DNA of 64,000 nucleotides from Semisulcospira habei (lineage: Eukaryota; Mollusca; Gastropoda; Semisulcospiridae): NCBI GenBank assembly GCA_036245525.1, contig BTPG01000003.1:155395972-155459971 (forward strand), read 5' to 3'. Both the position numbers and the translations under genes were made by a program. Shown piece by piece: positions 10,801 to 22,800 of this stretch. The stretch's first letter is position 1. Each line of letters starts with the position of its first letter. Under the pieces are notes generated by a model. It made no database searches and had not been told where the DNA came from. It saw only the letters and a list, made by a program, of their open reading frames with translations.

Positions 10801-13800
10801 GCGGAGGCGGGGGCGAGTCAAAGAGCCCGACCGCGGCCCGATCTACGGGCACCGCGGGGCCAAGAAGGGCGAGGGGCGGGGCCGGCCTGAGTAGCCTGGA
10901 ATGGACGGGCCCGACCTCGTGAAGATCCGACTGTAGAGAAGGAGGGCCTGAAAGACCGCTGGGCACGACCCCCGCCGTGCGGGGGGCGCGAAAGCGGGTC
11001 GAGGCTGGGTTAGATGCAGGCTTGGGCCACAAGTCCTTGGAAGATTCCTTAAAGGTGTGCCAAGTGTCGCCGAACAGCTGAGGACCCCCTAAGGGGGCGT
11101 GACGGAGCTGGGTCTTCACTGACAAGGGAAGGTCCGAGCAGAGGCGCAAAAGGGTATCCCTCCTCCAGAGGTCGCATTTGGCAGCCGCTGCCCTGGCGGT
11201 GGCGGAAGAATGGTAGGCGGACCGGTTGGCCGCTATCAGGATGGACCGCACGTCACGAAGCGGGGACTGAGCCTCCAGGTCCCACGTATCCTGTAGGCAC
11301 TGCAGTGCTGCCTGGGTAGCCAGTTCCAAACCCGAGCACGCCAGCGAGATCCGCGCTAAGGAGGCGATCCTGTCGAGAGGCCGAGGCCACGAGTTCTGGA
11401 CGAGCCTGCGGCCGCCCGCCTGTAGTAAGGCCGCCACATCCACCGCTGGAAAAGGTAAGGCGAAGGCTTGGGAGTGTCCAGCGTACTAGGCCTGGCGGAA
11501 GCTTAAGTTGATTCCCACCGGCGATCGAGCGGCGGTAAAGTATCCCGTGTCGCCGAAAGCGTCGTTACGCAGCTGGGCGGAGAAGCATCGGTGAGGTCCC
11601 GGAAGCCGGCTTGCGGGAGGGACTTGCGGCGCTGGACTTGCCTCTGCGCGTCGACCATGGCCGAAGCCTGTCTCTTCGGAGGAGGCGAAGGCGGACAGAC
11701 GTCGGGCGGTAGGGACTTGGCGATAAGCCTTGAAGCCTCACCCATAGCGTGGACCGACTGTGATCCGAGCGAAGGGCCGGCAACGTCTGACGAGGCGGAG
11801 GCCGACGCGACAGCGGAAAAAGGCGGGAAGGAGAACCCGCCGCCGAGTCCTGCAAGAAGATTGCCGAGGCCGAGTCCGACGGATGAAGGCTGAGGACGTC
11901 CGTTCCAAACTGATCTTCTCGCGGCAAAGACGAAAGGGGCGAGCGGCTACGAGAGTGCCGCACCGCCGCGCGCGAGGTAGACGCAGCCGCCCGCGACGCA
12001 CGCAAAGAGGCGCGCCGCGGCGACGGAGGGACCGTGGCAAAGCGACGGTCCACCTCGAAGTCGGGATCCGCACGCGGCAGCCGACGTGAGCGACAAACCG
12101 CGATCGGAATACCGAGGAAGTGGCCTGGTCACCCCTGGCCCGCCCGGGAGAACCGGTGCGAGGGGGGGGGGGGGGACCGCCAATAGTCTCCCCTAGCCCG
12201 CTCAGGAAAGGCGGAGCGGGGAGGGGACAAATACCGGGCACGCGGCCCCCCGTCCGATGTGTCGGACCGTGGAGGACGCGCGATGTCACACCGGGCCCGC
12301 CTGGTCGATACGAGGCGGGGGGGGGGACAGTCTAGGGTCACGCCAAGCCCGCTCAGGAAAGGCGGAGCGGGGAGGGGACGATTTATGAGCCCGCTGCCCC
12401 AGCTCCGAAGCCTCGGAGCGAGGGGGGGGGGGGGGGGGGCGAGGGTCCAAGTCACACCGGGCCCGTCCGGTCGATACGAGACGGGGGGGGGACAGTCTAC
12501 GGTCACGCCAAGCCCGCTCAGGCGAAGCGAAGCGGGGAGGGGACCATTATGTGCACGCGACCCCCGCTCCGACTCCTCGGAGCGTGGGGGGCGAGAGTCA
12601 ACCACACCCCGGGCCCGCCCAGGCGAGACGGGGCGGGCGGGGGGGGGGAAGAAAGCAAAGCATGCCTTGCCCGTTCGGAAAATACAGAGCGGGGAGGCAG
12701 CATTACTAACGGTCTCGAGTCACGTTCCGAAGCCTCGGTGCGTGAGCGAGAGCATTTCTTATCACGTTTACTCTCTTTCTTATGCTTGCGTTCCGTCACC
12801 CGTCCCCGCTCCGGAGACCTAGAGCCGGGGGTGGCCGACGAACGCTCATCTCTCCCAGACCGCTCGCCCGAAGCAGAGCGGGGGGTGGGAACCAAAATGG
12901 GCTCAAGCCACGCGCTAACGAAGCAGAGCGTGGGGAGCGTGACTCCGAAACTCGCCTACCCTGCTCCGAAGACTCGGAGAGGGGAGGGAGAACCTGCGAG
13001 GTAACGGTACAAGAAGGGGACTTACCTGTGGGCCGGAAAGCCCGATGCGCCGAGGGAAGTACGTCCACCCGTGGAGGATCCCGTGGAGACCGAAGCGGGC
13101 GAGGGGACCGGTCACGCCTGAAGAAGTCCCACCTGCGCGAACACCGGTCTTCCGTCCAAGCGGCGCCACCATCACACGTTCCGTCCGAAGCACAGCCCGA
13201 ACACGGCAAGCAAGAGTCGAGTGCATCAACCGGCCACTGGAAGTCCCCGCACGGCGGCAAGTCTTCGACACAGAAGAAGCCATAAGGCCCTAAACCAGCT
13301 ACGCCGGCGAAGAAGTCCACCTTGCACAAACCAGCCGGGCACAAGTCACGTGCGTCGTCGAACCCCAAGGCCAAGCCAAGGGTGAACTCACAAGTCAGAG
13401 CCGGTAAAACCGGTCGGCGCACACGTCACAATGAGTCCAATTGTCAAAGGAAAAACCACGAATGTAGTGAGTCCAGGGCTGAATCGAAGACTCCAATTCA
13501 AGCCCACAGTCAAAACCCACTGAAACCCGTAGAACGGAGAAAGGCAAAAACTCGACCGTCCCCGGTCGAGCTATGAGTGAAACTGACGAGGTCGCCCTGT
13601 GCTCGCCGGGATAGGGTAGTAAGGGGAGGCCACCCGGGGTCATAGTGCTTGGATCCCCGGTGTCTCCTCCCCAGTTGTGTGCTACACACAATTTTGCTGA
13701 AATCTATAGGCAATAGAGTGTATTCCCAGATAGTAATGCCATCGGTAATGTATTTTGAAAAAACAATAAAGAATTTTTTGATTTTCATGTTTGTAGGTCA

Positions 13801-16800
13801 TGTTGATTATTTAGGTGTCTTTGACAAACGAAAAGTAGGTCAAGACCAAACAGGCTGGATTTTCATGCACATGGACCCTAGTGACACTGCACATTGGTTG
13901 GCTTTCAGCTGTCCTCTGCAGATGCTCCCCATTTCACTTTCAATATCCTGTGATGGTAGTGTCACTGATGATGTCATAAGTCACCGATGTGCGATTTTTA
14001 AGACTAAACATTCTATTTGCACACGACATAACACACTCTTCATAACATTTTCTAATAAATGACGTCAAAATAACCTGGATTAAAGCATATTTACGAAGAA
14101 AAGTGCTATGGTAAAAATTTTGCGTTTTTAATGGAAGTCAGTATATATACTAAATATTATTTCGATACCACAAAAACAAAATCATAAAGTCTATAATGAC
14201 CACTATCATAAGTAATCATCAAACTACAATCATCAACCCCCCCCAAAAAAAAAACACCAAAACACACAAAAACAACAAAACAAAAAAAAAAAAAAAAAAA
14301 AAAAACCACCACCACCACCCACACCACCTGTAAATCAACGAAAAGAAACATGCAGGAGAGCACACACATTTTACAGACACTTCTTGTGATAATACCTGAC
14401 CCTAGTGACAACTGACCTGAAGAGTAGCATAGCCAGGTGAGGTGCTACGTGAGACAGGTGGGGCTCTATCAACTGCTGAAGCTGGGGGATGGGCAGTCCA
14501 TGTTGAAGCCAGTGGCTCAATGTCTGTCATACAAACCACAGACAAATGGCTCACTCTCAACAGTCATCTTAGATGTCTGTAAATAAACACCTGTGTAGAG
14601 CGACAAACTGCATGAACACCAATCAACCGCAAGAGGTATAGATCCTGATGAGCCCCCGCAGTTGTGAGGGCTCATGAGGATCTATGCCTCTTGCTGAAAA
14701 AACTTTGTATCCATGTTTTTTTTTTTTTATGGCTGGGGATCACTGACGTTGAAGTTATAATGATATTAAGAACACACTCCACATCCAATGGCAAGGAAGG
14801 GGTTAATACTATGAATGTGTGAGAGCATGGGTCCATTTGAGTAAGATTTACCTGTGTACACAATGTAGTCAGCTCATCATCTCTCTGTGCCCCACTCCCA
14901 CCAGCATCCACAGCCATCCTGACGACAAGGCAAAAATACACTGTCAGAGTCCTTGCCATGCCTTTTTTTTTCTTGTGATGACATGAACACCTCTGAGATG
15001 TTTGTACATGCAACTTTATGCTCTGTACCCAGATGTGAAACATCTAAATTGAGTTAAGAGAGCTGTTGAAATTTCTATATACCTTCAAATATTAAGCTAT
15101 TTTATTTTTTATTTCGTTTGACTTAAGAAACTTTCCCTCTGGCATTACAGTGCTAAAAATATTTGGACAAGTATGTGAAAATAAATCTTGTGTTAGAATT
15201 TCTTGGACGAGTAAGGATTTTTTTTTTTTTTAAAGTTAACACTTTTATTACAATGCACCATTAACACTCCTGCTGTCTTAAAAAAAATTAATTTTTCTCT
15301 AAAATGTATTTTTTCGAAAAATACTTACCGATGACATGACTGTCTGGAAATAGTCTACTTGCTTACCAATTTTAGCCTAAGACCCAAAGGGTCCCCCCAG
15401 GAGGCTCTTGGGGATCCCTAACAGGGACGAGAGTAGCCTCCCCTGCCCATCCGGTCACGTGCCCGGTGGTGTCTCCTTTAGCCAGTTGTCTACGGAGTTA
15501 CCAGCGGCAAGCGGGGAGGAGGGAGGGACCTCCGAGTCATGTCATCGGTAAGTATTTTTCGAAAAAATACATTTTAGAGAAAAATTAATTTGTTTCCTCA
15601 AAACACATTACCGATGACATGACTGTCTGGAAGAATGCCAAAAAGGAGGAGGGTGCCGCAGAATCCCTTTCTGAAACCTCATTAGGGACGAGGACGGCCC
15701 GTCACTCCTGATCACACACTCCCGACAATTTTAGCGAAGTGCATACCTAAGGCGCCAGGGGCGCCTGGAGGGAGTGCTGTGCCGCAGAGATGTCGCCCAC
15801 CCGAGAGAGGTTGTTGCGCTGGACCGTCAGGTCGCGGAGGTAAAAGCGGGCAAAGGTGGTTTCGGCCCGCCATCCCACTGCAGCCACAATGTCCTTAACC
15901 GCGCAGTTGCGGTCAAAAGCGAGACTTGCTGCCATAGCGCGAACTTCATGGGCGCGGATCCTCAGTGCCTCGGCTCCCTGTGGGGAGAGGTCGCAATAGG
16001 CGGACCGTATTACCCAGCGGAGCCAGGAGGAGCTCGTTTGGGCAGAGATGTCAGTTCTGCCGGCGGTTAGAGGCAAAAAGAGACGAGTCCGTCCCCTCCG
16101 TACGGACTTGGAGCGACGCAGGTAGATACGGAGTGCACGCACCGGATCTTGCTGCCGAGTCTCCCGAGGAAGGTCGGGCCCCTTAAGCGGGCGAATAGCG
16201 ATGACCTGAGGCGCCGTCAAGGGAGATCTAGTCTTAGCGAGAAAGGACGGATCCGGGAGAAGCTGAACGGAGCCATCCACCCGGAACTGCAGGCAGGAAG
16301 GGCGAGACGAGAGCGCGTGGAGCTCGCTGACGCAGGCTGCCGTGGCGAGGGCCACCAGGAAGCAGGTCTTCCGAGTCACGTCCGCGAAGCTGGCCAGATG
16401 GAGCGGTTCAAAACGGTCCGAATTCAGCGTAGGTCCCAGCGTGGAACGAGGGAGCGGGAAACCGGACGCTGCAAGCCGAAATGCGCCATAAGGTCGGCCA
16501 GGTCCTTGCAGGCACCAGGGTCGGGACGGCCGAGGTGACGGTAGGTGTCGGCAATCATGGAGAGATAGCCACGGATCGTGATGGGAGCCAAACCTTGGTC
16601 ATGGAAGAGCCAAAGGAAGAAGTCCGCGAGCTGAGGGGTCGTCAGAGCGACGGGGGAGAGACGACGGTCAGAGCACCAGGCACGAAGCACTCGCCACTTT
16701 CCCTCGTAGACACGTCTGGTGGAAGGTCTGTGGGCTGAAGCGATAGCGTCCACTGCCGCACTCGAGAAGCCTCTAGCGGAGAGGGCGTGCCGCACAATCG

Positions 16801-19800
16801 CCAGGCGTGTAGGAGAAGTCGCTCGGGGCAGGGGTGGAAGAGCGGCTGGCGGGGCTGCTTGAGCATCGTGCGAGGGGTGGGAAGTGGAAGGGGCGGATCC
16901 GTGGCGAGACTGAGCAGGTCGGTGGTCCAAGATCTGTCCCAGGAGAACGGAGCCACCAGGAGAAGGACTGCGTTGCACCCCCGGAGCTTGAGCAGCACTT
17001 TGGGGACCAGGACCGTCGGAGGGTAGGCGTAAGCAACTAGTCCGTCCCAAGAGATCGAGAGCGCATCGACCGCCCAGGCCAGCGGGTCGGGAATCGGGGA
17101 GACGAAGAGGGGAAGCTGGTGGTGAAGAGGTCGACAAGGGGAGTCTCCCAACGCTCGCAGATCAGGCGAAAGATGTCCCGGCGCAGGGTCCATTCTGTGT
17201 GAAGAAGCTGGCCCCGCCGAGAGAGGGAGTCTGCCAAAACGTTCAGGTGACCTGGAATGTGACGGGCTCGTAGGGAGATGCCGCGGTCCTCGCACCAGCG
17301 AAGGAGTCGGTAGAGAAGGATGCAGAGGTCGGGCGAGTGGGTCCCTCCCTGCTTCTGTATGTAAGCGACGACCGTGGAGTTGTCGGAGAGGACAAGGAGG
17401 TCCTGCGTCCGAAGATCGGGTTCCCAAGCGCGGAGGGCCTGCCAAACCGCATTCAGCTCCAGCCAGTTGATGTGCCGCGAAGCCAGGTCCTCGTTCCAGC
17501 GGCCGGCCGCATAGCAAAAACTCGGGAGAAGGTGAGCGCCCCACCCGGCGAGACTGGCATCGACGCAGAGAGAGAGACGGGGCAGTGGTGAGGTCAGGGG
17601 AATCCCGGAGCCGAGCCAAGAAACGTCCGTCCAGCGAAGCAGATGGGGCCGCAGCATAGGGGGTATCGGCACCAGGGTGGAGAGGTCGCCGGAGGACGGT
17701 CTCCAGTGGAGGAGAAGATGCAATTGAAGAGGACGAGAGTACAGACGACCGAGGGGAAGGAGATCTGCCGCAGCACTCATCAGGCCGAGGAGCTGGAGCC
17801 ACACCCTGGCGGGGACAGCCGCTTCCTGAGCTACCAGACGGGCGAGATCGGCGAGTTTCTGGATCCGAGGCTCGGGAAGACGCACTAGGTTGCGGTCGGT
17901 CACAAACTCCATCCCCAGGTGCACGAAGTGGCGAGAGGGAGTGAGGTCGGACTTGCCAGCGTTGACCAGGAAGCCGAGGCGAGACAACAGGAGTAGAAGC
18001 GCATCCCTGTCCAGGAGAAGAGAGGCCACCGACTGGTTCCGCAGAAGAAGGTCGTCCAAGTAATTGGAGATCGGGCTGGAAGAAGAACGACGGGCTCGGG
18101 CTACCACGGCGTTCATGATCTGCGTAAACACCCACGGACTGAGGTTGAGACCGAAGGGGAGGGCCCGAAACTGGAAAACAGTCCCGTCGATGGCAAAGCG
18201 GAGGTACCGGCGGGAGGCAGGATGGATTGGGACGTGCAGGTAGGCATCGGACAGGTCCAGGCTGACGGCGAAGTCGATGGGTTGGACAGCAGCCCGAAGG
18301 GACCTGGCTGTCTCCATCCGGAAGGACGGGGCGGCGATGAACCGATTCAGGGCGGAGAGATCGATGATCGGCCTCCACTTGCCTCCAGGCTTGGGGACTA
18401 CGAATAGTCGGCTGTAGAAGGCGGGGGAGTCGTGGCAGGCGACGACCTCCGTGGCGGCTTTCTGGAGAAGAGCAGCGACTTCTCCGCGAAGGGCAACGGC
18501 TTTGGGCGGATCTGCAGGGATCTCGGTCCACAGGGGAGAGCGCCGAAGCAGGGGCGGGGAACGGAAGGAGATGAGAAGACCGTCTGAGACAATGGAGAGG
18601 ATCCACGGGTCGTCCGGAAACAGGGAGCGCCAGACGTCTCCGTGCAGGGCGAGCCTCCCGCCGACAGGGGACCCTGAAGCGGACGGCGGGGGCGGCGGCG
18701 GGCAGTAGTCAGGGGGCCCTCCCACGCCCAGGGCGGCGGGCGGGCTTGGGCCAGGCCGGGACGGCTGGGCGGGCAGGACGAGCGGGGCGGGCGCGGCCAG
18801 GACCGGGTGCACGAAGGGAGGGGCGAGAACGGGAGGCCAAGGCGGAGGCTGGGGCCGTAGAGGAGGGTCTGACGAACCGCAGGGCGCGACCCAAGGCCTT
18901 GCGGGCTGGCGGAAAGCGAGACGAGGGAGCGCTGGGCCAACGGTCCTTGTTGGCTTCCTTCAGGGCCTGCCAGGAAGGGCCGAAGAGGAGGGGAGCGCCG
19001 ACTGGAGCCCGGCGGAGCTGCGATCTCACATCAGGGGGAAGACCCGGGCAGGACAGGAGCACCGCATCACGCCGCATCAGGTCGCAGTTGGCGGCCGCTG
19101 TCATGGCGTTGACGGAAGAGTGGTAGGCCGCTCGATTGGCCGCAACTGCCAGGGAGTGAAGGTCCGACAGCAGTGGAGAAGCGGAAGGAAGCCAGGCCGC
19201 CTCGATACGGTTGATGAAGGCTTGCGTTAGCAGCTCCAAGAAACCGGAACAAGCGAGAGCGTTGCGGACGAGGGAGGCAGTACGCTCCAAACCTCGAGGC
19301 AGGACACGCTTGAGCTGGGAAGCGCCGCCGGCGAGCACTAGGGCAGGCGGATCCACGGGAGGCAGAGGGCATGAGAAGGACTGCGAGTGGCCGGCGTACC
19401 AGGCCTGCCGAAAGGCGATGTCAACTCCGGAAGGCCAGCGACGGTCGGTGAAGAAGTCAGAGACTGGCGCGGCGTCTCGCTGGAGATGCGCAGAAAGGGC
19501 GTCTGAAAGGTCGCGGAAGGAAGGCGGCTGGGGAAGCGACTTGAATCTCTTCACCTGACGCGCAGCGTCCACAAGGCGGCCGCTTTCCTCTTCAGTGGCG
19601 GGGAAGAAGGGCACGAATCCGCGGGCAGGCAGGCCGCTATGAGCCGGGCGGCGTCGTCCAAGGCTCGGAGAGTCTCAGCACGCGGGGTGGACAGGGTAGC
19701 TGGAGACGCCGGGTCCTCCACGAGCGAGGGGGAACGACTGCCGGACCCAAGGAAGGCCGAAACAGAGTCCTCCGGCAGCAGGCTTAAGGTCTCTCCATCG

Positions 19801-22800
19801 ATGGCAGGAGGTGGCTGGGGAGAAGCCCGAAGCACAGGTGGCAGACCGGCGCGCACAGGTGGCGGAGGAAGAGCCGAGGGGCTAGGCTGCTGACGCCGTG
19901 GGGAAGTGGAAGGCGAAGGATGCTTAGAACGACACGAGCGCCGGTCCCGGGATCGACTACGCCGAGAACGAGGCGGAGTCCTGACGTCTCTATGACTCCT
20001 ACGAGGGGAGCGCGGAGAGCGGCGCCGAGAGGACCAGGGTTGCGGCGAACGACTGCGCCGACGGGAAGCATAGGAAGAAGCTGAGCGTGACGACGAAGAA
20101 TGCCGGGGGCTACGAATCCTATCGCCGCGACGGTGGCTAAGCCGACGGTCCCCAGAGCGGCGCCTGGAAGAACGGGAACGGTCTGTCCGGTCACGCGCAG
20201 GCGGACGAGGAGACGAATGTCGCGGTACCCGCTGGTCGTAGAAGTCTGCGGGCTTAGGAGGGGCCGTAAGGCCGACACGTCTAGAACCAGGCGACAGGGG
20301 TCGCAGTGCTCGGGGCTCCTTCTGCCGGAGTGGGGCACGACTAGACGGAGAGGCCGAAAGGCCGACGTGTCTGCGAACAGGCGACAGTGGTCGCAGTGCT
20401 CGGGGCTCCTTCTCAAGGAGCGGGGCACGAATAGACGAAGGGGCCGAAAGGCCAACGCGTGTACTCACAGACGACAGCGGTCGCAGTGCACGGGGCTCCT
20501 TCTCAAGGAGCGGGGCACGACTGGATGGAGAGGCCAAAAGGCCGACGCGTGTACTCACAGGCGACAGTGGTCGCAGTGCTCGGGGCTCCTTCTCAAGGAG
20601 CAGGGCACCATTAGACGAAGGGGCCGAAGGGCCAACGTGTGTACTCACAGGCGACAGCGGTCGCAGTGCTCGGGGCTCCTTCTCAAGGAGCGGGGCACCA
20701 TTAGACGGAGAGGTAGCAATGCCGACGCGTCTGCCAACAGGCGACAGAGGTCGCAGTGCCCGGGGCTCATGGAGGGGGGCACTAAGCCGGCTAGGCGACT
20801 CGCCGGAGGAGTCAGCGGGCAAGGGCGGTGCGGACACCGTAGCAGCAATAGTCTTACCGAGAAGATGAGGTGTGCGTATCTCCACGTCCGAGGGGGGGAG
20901 CTGGACTGGGTCCCGGCGAGCTGTGACAGGTCGGTCGCGCCGGTAGAACCTCCAAAGCTCCGACCAACGAACCTCCGGCCACGAAGAGCAAACAGTGCAG
21001 GGGAGGTCCGAGGAGCAGCCGGAACACGGAAGACAGTATTTATGCCGGTCACTGGGCCACTGAAAGTCGCCGCACAGGGGACAGGTGCGCACTTGATAAC
21101 TGTAACACAAACCGAAAGGTGAGAGGCGACCGGTGGCGGGAAACTAACCCGCCAAAATAAGTTCCGAACGAGAAAACGAGTGAAGCTCAAGCCGAAACGC
21201 GAGAAGAAACAAAACAGGTCGCGACGAGACCGACGTCCGGCCCAGCCGGGCGAGACGAAGGAAACGGCCGAGACGTTACCTTTCCAAGGCAGCGCCGAAG
21301 CGCAAACCACCGTGAGCGACGAGAAGACGCAGCAAGGCCACAGGCCCGGTAGCAGCACGAGGTGCAGACGAGGGCTGGTAGAGAAGGAAGGCCACGCCAG
21401 AAGCGGAAGACGAGAAGCTAGGCGAAGGCAGAGCGGAAAGGCCGGTCTGAAGCGTACAAGTCTACGAAGGGTCAGAGGCTGTGGAAACGCGTGCGAACGC
21501 TAACAGCGAAGTAGACAACTGGCTAAAGGAGACACCACCGGGCACGTGACCGGATGGGCAGGGGAGGCTACTCTCGTCCCTGTTAGGGATCCCCGAGAGC
21601 CTCCTGGGGGGACCCTTTGGGTCTTAGGCTAAAATTGCTAAGCAAGTAGACTATTTCCAGACAGTCATGTCATCGGTAATGTGTTTTGAGGAAACAAACA
21701 AAAAAACAACAAAAAACAAACAAACAAAAAAAAAACCAACGATATCATGAAAACAGTTTCTAAAGATTTCAATATAGATATCCACAATGAAAACACATAT
21801 AAAAAATACAGTAAGTGAAACTTTTCCTGTACCTGAGGTGATGAGAGACCACCTGCGAGCTGAGGTCAGTGAGAGACTGGCCAGCTACTTGTGTAGCAAT
21901 GTTGCCGAGACCCATCAATCTGTAGCACAGTGCCTGTGAATGCAACAGATCATGACAAGTCAGTTGTTAACACAACTAAAATTCACACTGGCACCACATT
22001 TGAACTATCGTGGTCAGAAGAAGTGAAACCACCCAACTGCGAGAGATACTGATCCTCATGAGCCTCATGCCTCTTTGTATCTATGCTCTTTTTTAGCTGG
22101 GCTTCTAACTATTTAGCTCTACAGCAGGAGCTGGATCGACCATGACAATTCAAGGGTAGTGCCAGATTAGCTTGGCGCCATCAGGCGCCAAGCTAATCTG
22201 GCACTACCCTTGAATTATCATGGTCGATCCAGCTACTGCACCTGGTACATAGTCACTAGGTGACACCTCCACAATTTGGGAAATATGGCTGTGGGGTTAA
22301 GTGGGCAACAAAGATGTACGAAACATAATCTACATCCACTGGTGGTGACGGAGTTAATGTCTTAGAGCTGAATGAGTTAAATCATTCGAGACGTACTGGG
22401 TACCCATGGCAAATTCTTTTTGCCTTGTATCTGTATGCAGCACATATTGAATGAGTCAAAGGTACAAGTAGTACATTTTGGAAATGCATACAGCAAACTT
22501 GCTTATCACATGGTCAGATACACCAAAAGTTGCCTATAACAACATTTGTCTGAGGTTCCAACTGCACTTTTTAATTACTTCTGACAAACTGCGGATATAC
22601 ATAAAAAACAACCATATCTGGCGTTTTGTAATATACAAAGTTTACTGTCCATTGATTTGACTATCTTTTCCTGTGGTTGACCGAAGCTAGCTTGCACAGA
22701 ACATAACCAATGACACCTATAACTAATAATAATCTTGGTGCCAAGCTATCCTGGCACCACGCTTGACCTGCTAACCCTTATCATCCGGTATACACCTGTG

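Larger units (their letters stand above)
7324..13766 (-). mobile_element. DIRS-type retrotransposon, element 1
   Basis: About 6.44 kb, GC-rich, coding on the minus strand in the order gag, reverse transcriptase/RNase H, methylase-like block, tyrosine recombinase. Inverted terminal repeats lie at 7361-7541 and 13573-13757, with an internal complementary region at 7581-7679 next to the recombinase end. This is the diagnostic DIRS1 layout. There is no target duplication: left flank ...AAA|TGAATTT, right ...GAAAAAAC|AAT. ORFs are broken by frameshifts. It sits in an intron of the RCC1-type gene, same strand. Confidence 0.93.
15285..21698 (-). mobile_element. DIRS-type retrotransposon, element 2 (best preserved)
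   Basis: About 6.41 kb, minus-strand coding. Terminal repeats at 15327-15492 and 21511-21677, internal complementary region at 15535-15630. gag (two frames), RT/RNase H in one 591-codon frame, methylase-like block and tyrosine recombinase are all recognisable with a few frameshifts. No target duplication; the shared core is AAA. Lies in an intron of the RCC1-type gene. Confidence 0.95.

Noticed and set aside
19560..21122. Plus-strand open frame of 340 codons over DIRS gag (20100-21122)
   Set aside because: Shadow of the GC-rich gag repeats on the other strand; Arg/Gly-rich composition without any motif.
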